Made by a program: the position numbers and the translations under genes. A stretch of DNA of 64,000 nucleotides, from contig NZ_BJMN01000004.1 in assembly GCF_006539185.1 (NCBI RefSeq), positions 1 through 64,000 on the forward strand. The letters run 5' to 3'. A model generated the notes under the pieces. It ran no database searches. It had not been told where the DNA came from and saw nothing but the letters and a program-made list of their open reading frames with translations. The stretch comes from Streptomyces gardneri (GTDB taxonomy: Bacteria > Actinomycetota > Actinomycetes > Streptomycetales > Streptomycetaceae). Shown one piece after another: positions 37,394 to 46,239 of this stretch (position 1 is its first letter; every line of letters starts with the position of its first letter).

Positions 37394-39280
37394 ATGAGTT
37401 CCGCGCAGTACCTTCTCGAAAGCCGCCCGCACTCAGTGGCGCACCTCTTCCTCTCACGGGTCGAGGCCACGCCCGACCGGGAGGCCTACCGCCATCCGGT
37501 GGCGGCCGACCACAGTGCTCCCGGCGCCGAGGAGTGGCGCTCCCTGACATGGGCCCAGACCGCGGAGCGCGTGAAGGCGATCGCGGCCGGCCTGCTCTCC
37601 CTCGGGCTGCGGCCCGAGGAGCGGGTGGCCATCTCCTCCTCGACCCGGATCGAGTGGATCCTCGCCGATCTGGGGGTGATGTGCGCGGGCACCGCCGCGA
37701 CCGCCGTCTACCCGAGCACCAACGCCGAGGAGACGGCGTACATCCTCGCCGACTCCGGCAGCCGGGCGATCTTCGTCGAGAACGCCGCCCAGCTGGCCAA
37801 GGTGACCGCCCACGCGGAGGGCCTGCCCGGGCTCGACCACGCGATCCTCTTCGACGCGGAGACGGACACGCCCCGCGTCAAGGGACTTGAGGTGCTGACC
37901 CTCGCCGAGCTGGAGGAGCGCGGCGCCGCGTACCTGCGGGAGCACCCGGACGCGATCGACACGGCGGTCCAGGCCATCGAGCGGGACCAGCTCGCCACCC
38001 TGATCTACACCTCAGGCACGACCGGCCGCCCGAAGGGCGTGCGCCTGGTGCACGACTGCTGGTCCTACCAGGCCGTCGCGCAGGAGGTCAGTGGACTGCT
38101 GCTCCCCGACGACGTGCAGTTTCTGTGGCTGCCGCTGTCCCATGTCTTCGGCAACGCCCTGATCTCCGGTCAGGTGAGGACCGGAAGCGTGATCGCGGTG
38201 GACGGGCGCGTCGACCGCATCGTCACCAACCTGCCCCTCGTCCGGCCCACCGTGATGGCCTCCGCACCGCGGATCTTCGAGAAGGTCTACAACGGCATCG
38301 CGGCCAGGGCGAGGGCCGAGGGCGGCGCCAAGTACAAGATCTTCCAGTGGGCGGCGAAGGTCGCCCGCGACTACGCCAGGACCGGGCAGGAGCAGCTGGT
38401 GGCGACGGGAAGTCGCAAGGTGCCGCTGTCGCTCACCGTGCAGCACGCCGTCGCCGACAAGCTGGTCTACGGCAAGATCCGCGCCGCCTTCGGGGGCGAA
38501 CTCCGCGGCAGCGCGTCGGGAAGCGCCGCACTCGCCGCCGACATCGGCTACTTCTTCGCCGGCGCCGGTGTGCCCGTCCTCGAAGGCTACGGGCTGACGG
38601 AGACCAGCGCCGCCGTCACGGTCAACCCGGTCGACGACTTCCGGGTGGGCACGGTCGGAAGGCCCCTGCCCGGCACCGAGGTCCGCATCGCCGAGGACGG
38701 GGAGATCCTCCTGAAGGGCCCCGGCGTCATGCGCGGCTACCACAACCTTCCGGAGAAGACCGCCGAAGTGCTGGAGAGCGACGGCTGGTTCCACACCGGC
38801 GACATCGGCGAGGTCGACAAGGACGGCTTCGTCCGGATCACCGACCGCAAGAAGGACCTGTTCAAGACCTCGGGCGGCAAGTACATAGCACCCACGGAGA
38901 TCGAGAGCCGCTTCAAGGCCGTCTGCCCGTACGTCAGCAACATCCTGGTCATCGGCAACGGCCGCAACTACTGCACCGCCCTGATCACGCTCGACGAGAG
39001 CGCGATCATGCCCTGGGCGGCATCCCACGACCTGGGGGGCCGCAGCTACGCCGAGGTCGTCTCCTCGCCGGAAGTGCACGCGCTGATCGAGGGCTTCGTC
39101 CAGCGCGTCAACGGCGACCTGCAGCGGTGGCAGACCATCAAGAAGTTCTCGGTGCTGCCGCGCGACCTCGACGTCGAGCACGGCGAGCTCACCCCGAGCC
39201 TCAAGGTCAAGCGGCCCGTCGTGGAGCGCGAGTACGCCGAGGTCATCGAGACGATGTACGAGGGTGCCCGCGAGGCGTGA
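37394..39280 (+). CDS. long-chain fatty acid-CoA ligase (AMP-forming)
   Basis: About 628 residues. The AMP-binding signature IYTSGTTGRPKGV is present, with the later motifs YGLTETSAAVT, GWFHTGDIG and ITDRKKDLFKTSGGKYIAP, and the C-terminal catalytic-lysine region TPSLKVKR. It activates fatty acids as acyl-CoA thioesters for degradation or lipid synthesis. ATG 37394 is preferred because GGAGG lies 5 bases upstream. TTG 37313 would add 27 residues that do not look conserved. A TTC38-like gene and, further on, an acyl-CoA dehydrogenase gene follow on the same strand. Confidence 0.93.
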   Translation: MSSAQYLLESRPHSVAHLFLSRVEATPDREAYRHPVAADHSAPGAEEWRSLTWAQTAERVKAIAAGLLSLGLRPEERVAISSSTRIEWILADLGVMCAGTAATAVYPSTNAEETAYILADSGSRAIFVENAAQLAKVTAHAEGLPGLDHAILFDAETDTPRVKGLEVLTLAELEERGAAYLREHPDAIDTAVQAIERDQLATLIYTSGTTGRPKGVRLVHDCWSYQAVAQEVSGLLLPDDVQFLWLPLSHVFGNALISGQVRTGSVIAVDGRVDRIVTNLPLVRPTVMASAPRIFEKVYNGIAARARAEGGAKYKIFQWAAKVARDYARTGQEQLVATGSRKVPLSLTVQHAVADKLVYGKIRAAFGGELRGSASGSAALAADIGYFFAGAGVPVLEGYGLTETSAAVTVNPVDDFRVGTVGRPLPGTEVRIAEDGEILLKGPGVMRGYHNLPEKTAEVLESDGWFHTGDIGEVDKDGFVRITDRKKDLFKTSGGKYIAPTEIESRFKAVCPYVSNILVIGNGRNYCTALITLDESAIMPWAASHDLGGRSYAEVVSSPEVHALIEGFVQRVNGDLQRWQTIKKFSVLPRDLDVEHGELTPSLKVKRPVVEREYAEVIETMYEGAREA

Positions 39281-39470
39281 TGCCACCCGCCGGGTACGGG
39301 GCGGCAGGTTCCCGGATCCGCATGACGGGGGCGGATCATGGCACATGGCCGGGTCGTGCCTGTCGAGGTGGCGTCGGCCGTGCCGACGGTGGCTTCATGG
39401 TGGTGCGCGGTACGTCGTTCACGCTGCCGCGCGTCCCGTACCACCCCGAAGCACGCCGAGGTGATCTCTG

Positions 39471-40916
39471 ATGGTGACAGACCGGTACGGCAACCCCCTG
39501 CACGAGTGCACACGGGAGACGGCCGCCCACCTGGACCGCGCGGTCGAGGCCCTGCTCCACTTCAGCCCCGAGGTGGAGCAGGCTGTCGGCGACGCTCTGG
39601 ACAGTGGGCCGACCTCGCCCGTCGCCCAGTCCTTCGCCGCCTATCTGGGGATGCTGGGGACGGAGCCGGGCGACGCCGTCGCCGCACGGCAGAGGTTCGA
39701 CCGGTACGCGGCCGGCGTCGACGTCTCGTCCTTGCCCGCGCGTGAGCGCCTGCACGTCGCCGCGGCCGGGGCATGGCTGGCCGGAGATCTGCGGCGTGCC
39801 GGCGGACTGTTGGAGGAGTTGTCCCTGGTCTGCCCGACGGATGCGCTCGCCCTGGCCGTCGGGCACCAGCTGGACTTCTTCACCGGTGACGCCGTACGCC
39901 TGCGCGACCGCATCGGTGGAGCCCTCTCGGCCTGGGACACCGCCGAACCCCACCGGGGTCTGGTGCTGGGAATGTACGCCTTCGGGCTGGAGGAGTCGGG
40001 CCACTACCGGCTGGCCGAGGAGGCGGGGCTCGCCGCCGTGGCGCAGAACCCTCGCGACGTCTGGGCGATCCACGCCGTGGTCCACACGTACGAGATGCAG
40101 GGACGTGTGTCCGAGGGCATCGGCTACCTCGACGCCCGCCGTGACGACTGGGCGCGAGGCAACTACCTCGACGTCCACAACTGGTGGCACTACGCCCTGT
40201 ACGCGCTGGAGGCCGGAGACACCGGCACCGCCCTGAGCGTGTACGACGCCGCCCTGCACAACGACGCGTCGGCCGGGCTGGCCATGGAGCTGCTGGACGC
40301 CGCGGCGTTGCTGTGGCGGATCCGCCTCGCTGGGGCGGAGCCCACCGCCCGCTGGGAGGCGCTGGCCGACGCGTGGGCTGCGCGGGCCGATCCTCCCTTC
40401 TACGCGTTCAACGACGTCCACGCGGTCATGGCCTACGTCGGCGCCGGGCGGTTCGGGGAGGCGGCGCGGCTCATCGCCGACCGACGGCGATGGCTGGCCC
40501 AGGAGGGTTCGGACGCCGTCACCAACCGCCGGATGACCGCGGACATCGGCCTGCCCGTCTGCGAGGCGCTGGTGGCGCACGGGCAAGGGGAGTACGACAC
40601 CGTCGTGGAGCTGCTGTGGCCGCTGCGCCGCAGGCTGCACGAGTTCGGAGGAAGTCACGCGCAGCGCGACGCCCTCCAGAAGACCCTGCTCGACTCCGCG
40701 CTCGGCTCCGGACGGCACGAACTGGCCCGTGCGCTCATCAGCGAGCGGATCGGGCTTCGGCCCGACAGCTCCTACAACTGGTCGTCCCGGGCTCGCCTCG
40801 CCGACGGCCTGGGCGACGCCGCCCTGGCCGCCGCCGCTCGCGATCACGCGAGGGACGCGGCGGCGGCGAGCCGTGGCGGAGACCGGAGTCGTCGGGGCGT
40901 GGAGACGCTCCCGTGA
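39471..40916 (+). CDS. TTC38-like tetratricopeptide repeat protein
   Basis: A 481-residue all-helical protein resembling the TTC38 family. Helical hairpins include FAAYLGMLGTEPGDAVAAR and RGLVLGMYAFGLEESGHYRLAE. The family hallmark VWAIHAVVHTYEMQGRVSEGIGYL is followed by NWWHYALYALEAGD. Function is unknown, probably protein-protein interaction. It is cytoplasmic. It precedes a PadR regulator gene by about 60 bases. Confidence 0.85.
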   Translation: MVTDRYGNPLHECTRETAAHLDRAVEALLHFSPEVEQAVGDALDSGPTSPVAQSFAAYLGMLGTEPGDAVAARQRFDRYAAGVDVSSLPARERLHVAAAGAWLAGDLRRAGGLLEELSLVCPTDALALAVGHQLDFFTGDAVRLRDRIGGALSAWDTAEPHRGLVLGMYAFGLEESGHYRLAEEAGLAAVAQNPRDVWAIHAVVHTYEMQGRVSEGIGYLDARRDDWARGNYLDVHNWWHYALYALEAGDTGTALSVYDAALHNDASAGLAMELLDAAALLWRIRLAGAEPTARWEALADAWAARADPPFYAFNDVHAVMAYVGAGRFGEAARLIADRRRWLAQEGSDAVTNRRMTADIGLPVCEALVAHGQGEYDTVVELLWPLRRRLHEFGGSHAQRDALQKTLLDSALGSGRHELARALISERIGLRPDSSYNWSSRARLADGLGDAALAAAARDHARDAAAASRGGDRSRRGVETLP

Positions 40917-40944
40917 GGTGAGCCGCGTCTCACCGGGGCGAGCT

Positions 40945-40968
40945 TGCTATGCAACGAAGTGCATAGCA
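40945..40968. promoter_or_regulatory. PadR operator: TGCTATGCA-N6-TGCATAGCA
   Basis: A perfect 9-bp inverted repeat with a 6-base spacer ends 11 bases before the PadR ATG. PadR-family regulators commonly bind such A/T-richer palindromes containing ATGCA/TGCAT and repress their own gene. In this GC-rich context the 24-bp dyad stands out. It very likely mediates autoregulation and perhaps control of the downstream acyl-CoA dehydrogenase gene. Confidence 0.75.
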
Positions 40969-40979
40969 GGATCGGGCGC

Positions 40980-41537
40980 ATGGCGCTCGACCACGCGATC
41001 CTCGTGTCCCTGCTGGAGAAGCCCGGGTCCGGCTACGAGCTGGCCCGGCGCTTCGAGCGGTCCATCGGGTACTTCTGGACCGCCAGCCACCAGCAGATCT
41101 ACCGCGTGCTCAAGCGCATGGAGGGCGACGGCTGGATCGACGTCCGCGACGTGCCGCAGCAGGGGCGCCCGGACAAGAAGGAGTACTCCGTCGCCGCCGC
41201 CGGGCGGGACGCGCTCTCCGCGTGGTTGGGCGAACCGATCGAGCCCGAGAGCGTGCGGCACGACCTGGCGGTGAAGATCCGTGGAGCCGCCTTCGACGAC
41301 CCGGCGGCCCTGATCGGCGAGGTCCAGCGGCACCGGCAGGCGCACACGGACCGGCTCGCCCACTACCTCGCGGGTGAAGCACGGGACTTCCCGGGGCACG
41401 CGACGGCCGGTCCGCTGGACGCCGAGCGGGAGCTCCAGCACGTCGTGCTGCGCGGCGGCATCGCGTACGAGCGGATGATGATCGCCTGGCTCGAGGACGT
41501 CCTCGCCACTCTCGGCCGGTTCCAGGCCGGGCACTGA
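40980..41537 (+). CDS. PadR-family transcriptional regulator
   Basis: About 185 residues. The N-terminal winged helix reads MALDHAILVSLLEKPGSGYELARRF, then TASHQQIYRVLKRMEGDGWI, diagnostic of PadR. The C-terminal helical domain (Vir_act_alpha_C type) mediates dimerisation. ATG 40980 is chosen because the fold begins there. An in-frame upstream ATG at 40949 would lie inside the palindrome. It probably controls the acyl-CoA dehydrogenase that follows. Confidence 0.93.
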   Translation: MALDHAILVSLLEKPGSGYELARRFERSIGYFWTASHQQIYRVLKRMEGDGWIDVRDVPQQGRPDKKEYSVAAAGRDALSAWLGEPIEPESVRHDLAVKIRGAAFDDPAALIGEVQRHRQAHTDRLAHYLAGEARDFPGHATAGPLDAERELQHVVLRGGIAYERMMIAWLEDVLATLGRFQAGH

Positions 41538-41554
41538 CCCAGCCGTACCACCGG

Positions 41555-41690
41555 CACCTCGCGAACCACGGACCGCGAACCACGGACCGCGAACCACGGA
41601 CTGTGGACCGCGAGATCACGCACCACGGTCCACGGGCCGCGAACCACGGACCACGGACCACGGACCACGGACCACGGACCACACCACCAC
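41555..41690 (+). repeat. degenerate tandem repeat of ACCACGGACC(GCGA)
   Basis: About 135 bases between the PadR and acyl-CoA dehydrogenase genes are built from ACCACGGACC units. Some carry a GCGA extension, and a run of about five pure 8-10 base copies sits at 41645-41685. It ends about 30 bases before the dehydrogenase ATG. It is too short and irregular for CRISPR and is probably a leader microsatellite. Confidence 0.8.
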
Positions 41691-41719
41691 CCTCACCTCT
41701 AGCCGGAAAGGCGGACGCC

Positions 41720-43444
41720 ATGGCCGACCCGCTGCTGTTCAACCCGCACACCTACGACCCGGCGCACTTCGACCCGGAGACCCGCCGGCTGCTGCGCGCC
41801 ACCGTCGACTGGTTCGAGGCGCGCGGCAAGCGCCGGATTCTCGAGGACTACCGGACCCGGGCCTGGCTCGGGGACTTCCTCGCCTTCTCCGCCGAGGAAG
41901 GACTGTTCGAGACCTTCCTGACGCCGTCCTCCGATGCCGCCGAGGGGCAGGGCGACAAGCGCTGGGACACCGCCCGGATCGCGGCCCTCAACGAGATCCT
42001 CGGCTTCTACGGTCTCGACTACTGGTACGCCTGGCAGGTCACCATCCTCGGCCTCGGCCCGGTCTGGCAGAGCGACAACGCCGCCGCCCGCGCCCGCGCC
42101 GCCGAACTGCTCTCCCAGGGCGAGGTGTTCGCCTTCGGCCTGTCGGAGAAGACCCACGGCGCCGACATCTACTCGACCGACATGCTCCTCGAGCCCACCG
42201 CGGACGGCGGCTTCCGGGCCACCGGATCCAAGTACTACATCGGCAACGGCAACGCGGCCGGGCTCGTCTCCGTCTTCGGCCGCCGCACCGACGTCGAAGG
42301 GCCCGACGGCTACGTCTTCTTCGCCGCCGACAGCCGTCACGAGGCGTACCACCTCGTCAAGAACGTCGTCGACTCCTCGAAGTACGTCAGCGAGTTCCGC
42401 CTGGAGGACTACCCCGTCGCGGCCGAGGACGTCCTGCACACCGGCCGCGCCGCCTTCGACGCCGCCCTCAACACCGTCAACGTCGGCAAGTTCAACCTGT
42501 GCACCGCCTCGATCGGCATCTGCGAGCACGCGATGTACGAGGCCGTCACCCACGCGCAGAACCGCATCCTGTACGGCCGCCCCGTCACCGCCTTCCCGCA
42601 CGTGCGGCGCGAGTTGACCGACGCGTACGTCCGGCTCGTCGGCATGAAGCTGTTCAGCGACCGTGCCGTCGACTACTTCCGCACCGCGGGCCCCGATGAC
42701 CGCCGGTACCTCCTCTTCAACCCGATGACGAAGATGAAGGTGACCACGGAAGGCGAGAAGGTCATCGACCTGATGTGGGACGTCATCGCCGCCAAGGGCT
42801 TCGAGAAGGACAACTACTTCGCCGAGGCGGCCGTCGAGATCCGGGGCCTGCCGAAGCTGGAGGGCACGGTCCACGTCAACCTGGCGCTGATCCTCAAGTT
42901 CATGCGCAACCACCTCCTCGACCCGGTCGCGTACGAGCCCGTCCCGACCCGTCTGGACGCGGCGGACGACACGTTCCTCTTCCGCCAGGGGCCCGCCCGC
43001 GGCCTCGGATCGGTCCGCTTCCACGACTGGCGCCCGGCCTACGACACGTACGCCCACGTGTCCAACGTCGCCCGCTTCCGCGAACAGGCCGACGCCCTCT
43101 GCGAGTTCGTGCTCAAGGCCGCCCCGGACGAGAAGCAGAGCCGCGACCTCGACCTCCTCCTCGCCGTCGGCCAGCTCTTCGCGCTCGTCGTCCACGGACA
43201 GCTGGTCCTGGAGCAGGCCGCCCTGACCGGACTCGACGAGGACGTGCTCGACGAGCTGTTCGCCGTCCTCGTCCGCGACTTCTCCGCGCACGCCGTCGAG
43301 CTGCACGGCAAGGACTCCGCGACCGAGCAGCAGCAGCTCTGGGCGCTCGGTGCCGTCCGGCGCCCCGTCGTCGACGAGGCGCGGTCGGAGCGCGTCTGGC
43401 AGCGTGTCGAGGCCCTCTCGGGCTCGTACGAGATGGCTCCCTGA
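41720..43444 (+). CDS. acyl-CoA dehydrogenase
   Basis: A 574-residue FAD-dependent dehydrogenase that introduces a 2,3-double bond in an acyl-CoA. Recognisable segments are FAFGLSEKTHGADIYSTDM (FAD/substrate loop), ATGSKYYIGNGNAAGLVSVF, and the C-terminal helical region FNPMTKMKVTTEGEKVIDLMWDVIAAKGFEKD. It is longer than the usual 380-400 residues, like other large bacterial homologues with a C-terminal extension. ATG 41720 follows GGAAAGG. It lies downstream of the PadR regulator and probably works with the acyl-CoA synthetase 2.4 kb upstream. Confidence 0.92.
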   Translation: MADPLLFNPHTYDPAHFDPETRRLLRATVDWFEARGKRRILEDYRTRAWLGDFLAFSAEEGLFETFLTPSSDAAEGQGDKRWDTARIAALNEILGFYGLDYWYAWQVTILGLGPVWQSDNAAARARAAELLSQGEVFAFGLSEKTHGADIYSTDMLLEPTADGGFRATGSKYYIGNGNAAGLVSVFGRRTDVEGPDGYVFFAADSRHEAYHLVKNVVDSSKYVSEFRLEDYPVAAEDVLHTGRAAFDAALNTVNVGKFNLCTASIGICEHAMYEAVTHAQNRILYGRPVTAFPHVRRELTDAYVRLVGMKLFSDRAVDYFRTAGPDDRRYLLFNPMTKMKVTTEGEKVIDLMWDVIAAKGFEKDNYFAEAAVEIRGLPKLEGTVHVNLALILKFMRNHLLDPVAYEPVPTRLDAADDTFLFRQGPARGLGSVRFHDWRPAYDTYAHVSNVARFREQADALCEFVLKAAPDEKQSRDLDLLLAVGQLFALVVHGQLVLEQAALTGLDEDVLDELFAVLVRDFSAHAVELHGKDSATEQQQLWALGAVRRPVVDEARSERVWQRVEALSGSYEMAP

Positions 43445-43462
43445 GCCCTGACGCATGTCGCT

Positions 43463-43496
43463 CCCGGTGCCGGCCGACTCCGTCCGCCGCACCGGG
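43463..43496. terminator. bidirectional hairpin between convergent genes
   Basis: CCCGGTGC at 43463-43470 pairs with GCACCGGG at 43489-43496, a perfect 8-bp stem between the convergent acyl-CoA dehydrogenase and flavin amine oxidase stops. It can act in both directions. Confidence 0.6.
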
Positions 43497-43509
43497 ACGC
43501 CGGCGGGGG

Positions 43510-45303
43510 TCAGAGCATGCCCTGCGTGAGGGCGGCGGAGTCCGGCACGGTGATCACCTCCGGAACCGTGCGGGGCATGACGCCGAGGATCTGCTGCACG
43601 ACGTACTGGGCCGACATCATGGCTCCCTCCTGCCAGCCGGGCAGGGGCGAGATCTGGTCGCCGGTCATGTGGAAGGCGTCGCCCTCGGGCTGGAGGAGCT
43701 GCCGGTACGCGGCGCGGTGGTCCTCGCGGTCCGGCTTCCAGTCCGCCCAGCCGCCGAGCTGGTAGGGGACCTTGTGCCAGGCGATGGTGACGCCCTTGTC
43801 CTGGGGTACGAGCTCGTCGTCCGCGAACTCGGGGTGCAGTTCGACGGCGCCCTCGCGGGCGAGGTCGAGCCGTTCCCGGATGGGCAGGCGGCCGAACCGC
43901 TCGGCCTTCTCCGTGAAGTTGTAGGCGCCGGTGAGGGTGCCCTTGTCGGAGAAGTATCCGTGGGACGGGTACCAGAGCTGGGTGATGTCGTGGGACGTCC
44001 AGCTGATACCGCCGTAGATGTGTCCGGCACCGCCTGAGGCGTCGGCGGGACCGTCCTCCCAGAAGCGCCGCTCGGCCTGCCAGCCCACCTTGCAGGTCTT
44101 CGCGAACTCCACCACGTCGACGGCGGACTCGAACGCCTCGGAGAAGCCGCTCCGCCGGACGCCCTTGAGTACCGGGACGGGGATGCTGCTCACGCAGTAG
44201 CGGGCGTCGGCCCGCAGCAGCTGCCCGCCCTTGCGGTAGGACACCCGGACACCCGGCCGGATACCTGGCCGGACGCCGGGCCCGGCCTCGCCGAGCGTGA
44301 TCCCGGTGACCTCGGCGCCGAGCACGATCCTCGCGCCCGCGAGCTTGGCCCGGTGTGCCAGTGCCTCGACGATCCGGTCCATGCCGCCGACCGGCTGGAA
44401 CATCGTCGGCTGCCACTCGTGGTCGAGCGGCTGGTAGAAACGGGTCTTCCAGAAGCCCGACTCCACCAGCTCCTCGAAGGTCAGCGGCGGCGCGGGCTCC
44501 GGGAACGGATCCCCGGCCGACGGGTCGTGGAGGTAGCCGGACCGCGGGGCCACGGTGTACTTCCCGTCGACGTCGAGTGCCCCGAACATCCGCAGGAGAT
44601 CGCGCACCTCGTCGGTGAAGGCGTCGTCCGCCTCCAGGGCCTCGGTGAGCTTCGCCGCGATGTGGCCCCGGGTGTCGTTGGCCACCCGGCGGTTGGGCAG
44701 GGCGGCGGCGCGGTTCGGCGGACGGACGAGGTTCGCCGTGGTCTCCATGACGTACGGCTCCAGCGCCACCCCGAACGCCCGGCAGTACGAGAGCACCCGC
44801 CGGTGGTGGTGGGGGATCCGGCCCGGCCCGAGGTTGACGTACAGCCCCTCGTCGAACCGGCAGGTGTGGGTGCGGACGGCCGCTCCGGTCCCGTCGTCGA
44901 CCTCGTAGAGCTCGTCGCCCCCGCGCGCCGTGCGGTTCCGCCCGCCGACCCGCTCCTGGGCCTCCAGGACGGTGCAGTCGTAGCCGAGCACACTCAGCTC
45001 GTACGCCGCGGTCAGACCGGCGACTCCGGCACCCAGGATCAGCACGCTCTCACCCTGTCGTGCGGGCCGGGGGAGCCGCGGCGGGCCGGTCCATCCGGTC
45101 GCCGCCGGCCCCGCGGCCCCGATCATGGCGTCGTACAGCGCCCGTGCCGAGACCTCCTCCGGGGCGACCGTCGGCGGCCCCTCCCTGTCCGTACGGTTCT
45201 GCTGGTCCTTCCGGTGCTTCTGGTTCCTCTGGTTCCTCTGGTTCCTCTGGTTCCTCTGGTTCCTCTGGTTCGCCTGGTTCTTCTGGTACTTCGAAGAGGT
45301 CAT
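43510..45303 (-). CDS. flavin-containing amine / L-amino-acid oxidase
   Basis: A 597-residue FAD enzyme. The dinucleotide-binding motif VLILGAGVAGLTAAYELSVLG is followed by VLEAQERVGGRNRT, and the C-terminal FAD loop GDQISPLPGWQEGAMMSA is intact. This is the MAO / L-amino-acid oxidase superfamily, which deaminates an amino acid or amine to an imine plus H2O2. The N-terminal 40 residues contain about six NQR repeats, encoded by 9-bp units at 45227-45283, and are probably disordered. It is the last gene of the seven-gene operon, 42 bases after the amidinohydrolase. ATG 45303 is the only in-frame start before the fold that has a GAGG site. Confidence 0.9.
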   Translation of the reverse strand: MTSSKYQKNQANQRNQRNQRNQRNQRNQKHRKDQQNRTDREGPPTVAPEEVSARALYDAMIGAAGPAATGWTGPPRLPRPARQGESVLILGAGVAGLTAAYELSVLGYDCTVLEAQERVGGRNRTARGGDELYEVDDGTGAAVRTHTCRFDEGLYVNLGPGRIPHHHRRVLSYCRAFGVALEPYVMETTANLVRPPNRAAALPNRRVANDTRGHIAAKLTEALEADDAFTDEVRDLLRMFGALDVDGKYTVAPRSGYLHDPSAGDPFPEPAPPLTFEELVESGFWKTRFYQPLDHEWQPTMFQPVGGMDRIVEALAHRAKLAGARIVLGAEVTGITLGEAGPGVRPGIRPGVRVSYRKGGQLLRADARYCVSSIPVPVLKGVRRSGFSEAFESAVDVVEFAKTCKVGWQAERRFWEDGPADASGGAGHIYGGISWTSHDITQLWYPSHGYFSDKGTLTGAYNFTEKAERFGRLPIRERLDLAREGAVELHPEFADDELVPQDKGVTIAWHKVPYQLGGWADWKPDREDHRAAYRQLLQPEGDAFHMTGDQISPLPGWQEGAMMSAQYVVQQILGVMPRTVPEVITVPDSAALTQGML

Positions 45304-45345
45304 GTCACTGCCTCATCTCGTGACGTGCGACGGGCACTCTCGTGC

Positions 45346-46239
45346 TCATGACGGACGCAGCTCCAGCGTGCAGCACTTCACGCTGCCGCCCGCCTTCAGG
45401 AGCTCGGACAGATCGACCCCGATCGGCTCGAAGCCGCGCGCCGCGACCGCCCGGGCCAGCCGGCCCGCGGCCGACGGCAGCAGCACATGCCTGCCGTCCG
45501 ACAGCGCGTTGAGCCCGAAGGCCGCGGCGTCCTCGGGCTCCGCCAGGATCGCCCCGGGGAAGAGCATCTCCAGGACCGCGCGGCTCCCCTCCGAGAACGC
45601 CCCCGGGTAGTACATGATCTCGGTGTCGGAGAGCACGCTCAGGGCCGTGTCGAGGTGGTAGTACGCCGGGTCGACCAGGGTGAGGGTGACCACCGGCAGG
45701 CCGAAGAACTCCTCGGCCTCCTCGTGCGCCCGGGGCTCCGTGCGAAAGCCCGTACCGGCCAGGATCGTCCGGCCCGCGAGCAGGTAGTCGCCCTCGCCCT
45801 CGTTGATGAAGCGCGGCGCACGGGTCGTCGCGTAGCCGTGGTCCGCGAACCAGGACAGGTACGCCGGCCCCTCCGCGGCCCGCTCCGGATGGCGGAAGCG
45901 GGCGCCCAGCACCCGGCCGTCGATGACCGTCGCACCGTTGGCGGCGAAGACCATGTCCGGCAGGCGCGGGTCGGGAGGTATCTCCTCCACGGTGTGACCG
46001 AGTCGGCGGTACAGATCGCGCAGCGCGGCCCACTGCCGCAGTGCGCGCGCCCGGTCCGCTCCCTCCTCCGGCCGCATCCACGGGTTGATGGCGTACGTGA
46101 CGTCGAAGTGCGTGGGCCTGCACATCAGGAACCTGCGCGTGGTCGCCGTCCGCTGCGGCCTCCGGCTCGCCGGGACACGTTCGGCGAGCGTGCGGCCCGC
46201 GGGCCGGGTGCCCGTCACCGGTGCGTGGTTCATGTCCAT
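45346..46239 (-). CDS. dimethylarginine dimethylaminohydrolase-type amidinohydrolase
   Basis: A 297-residue pentein-fold enzyme. PDMVFAANGATVIDG and INEGEGDYLLAG carry the guanidine-binding acidic residues. The catalytic His195 is in YYHLDTALSVL, and the nucleophilic Cys is near the C-terminus (Cys289 or Cys290 in GGSVKCCTLEL). The family cleaves methylated arginine, or a related guanidine, to citrulline plus an amine. Citrulline is the substrate of the co-transcribed argininosuccinate synthase, which suggests a linked sequence of steps. ATG 46239 follows GAGGAGG with 6-base spacing and overlaps the synthase gene by 10 bases. Confidence 0.9.
   Translation of the reverse strand: MDMNHAPVTGTRPAGRTLAERVPASRRPQRTATTRRFLMCRPTHFDVTYAINPWMRPEEGADRARALRQWAALRDLYRRLGHTVEEIPPDPRLPDMVFAANGATVIDGRVLGARFRHPERAAEGPAYLSWFADHGYATTRAPRFINEGEGDYLLAGRTILAGTGFRTEPRAHEEAEEFFGLPVVTLTLVDPAYYHLDTALSVLSDTEIMYYPGAFSEGSRAVLEMLFPGAILAEPEDAAAFGLNALSDGRHVLLPSAAGRLARAVAARGFEPIGVDLSELLKAGGSVKCCTLELRPS

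Noticed and set aside
41555..41690. Possible CRISPR array
   Set aside because: Units are only 8-14 bases, abut each other without unique spacers, and no cas genes are present.
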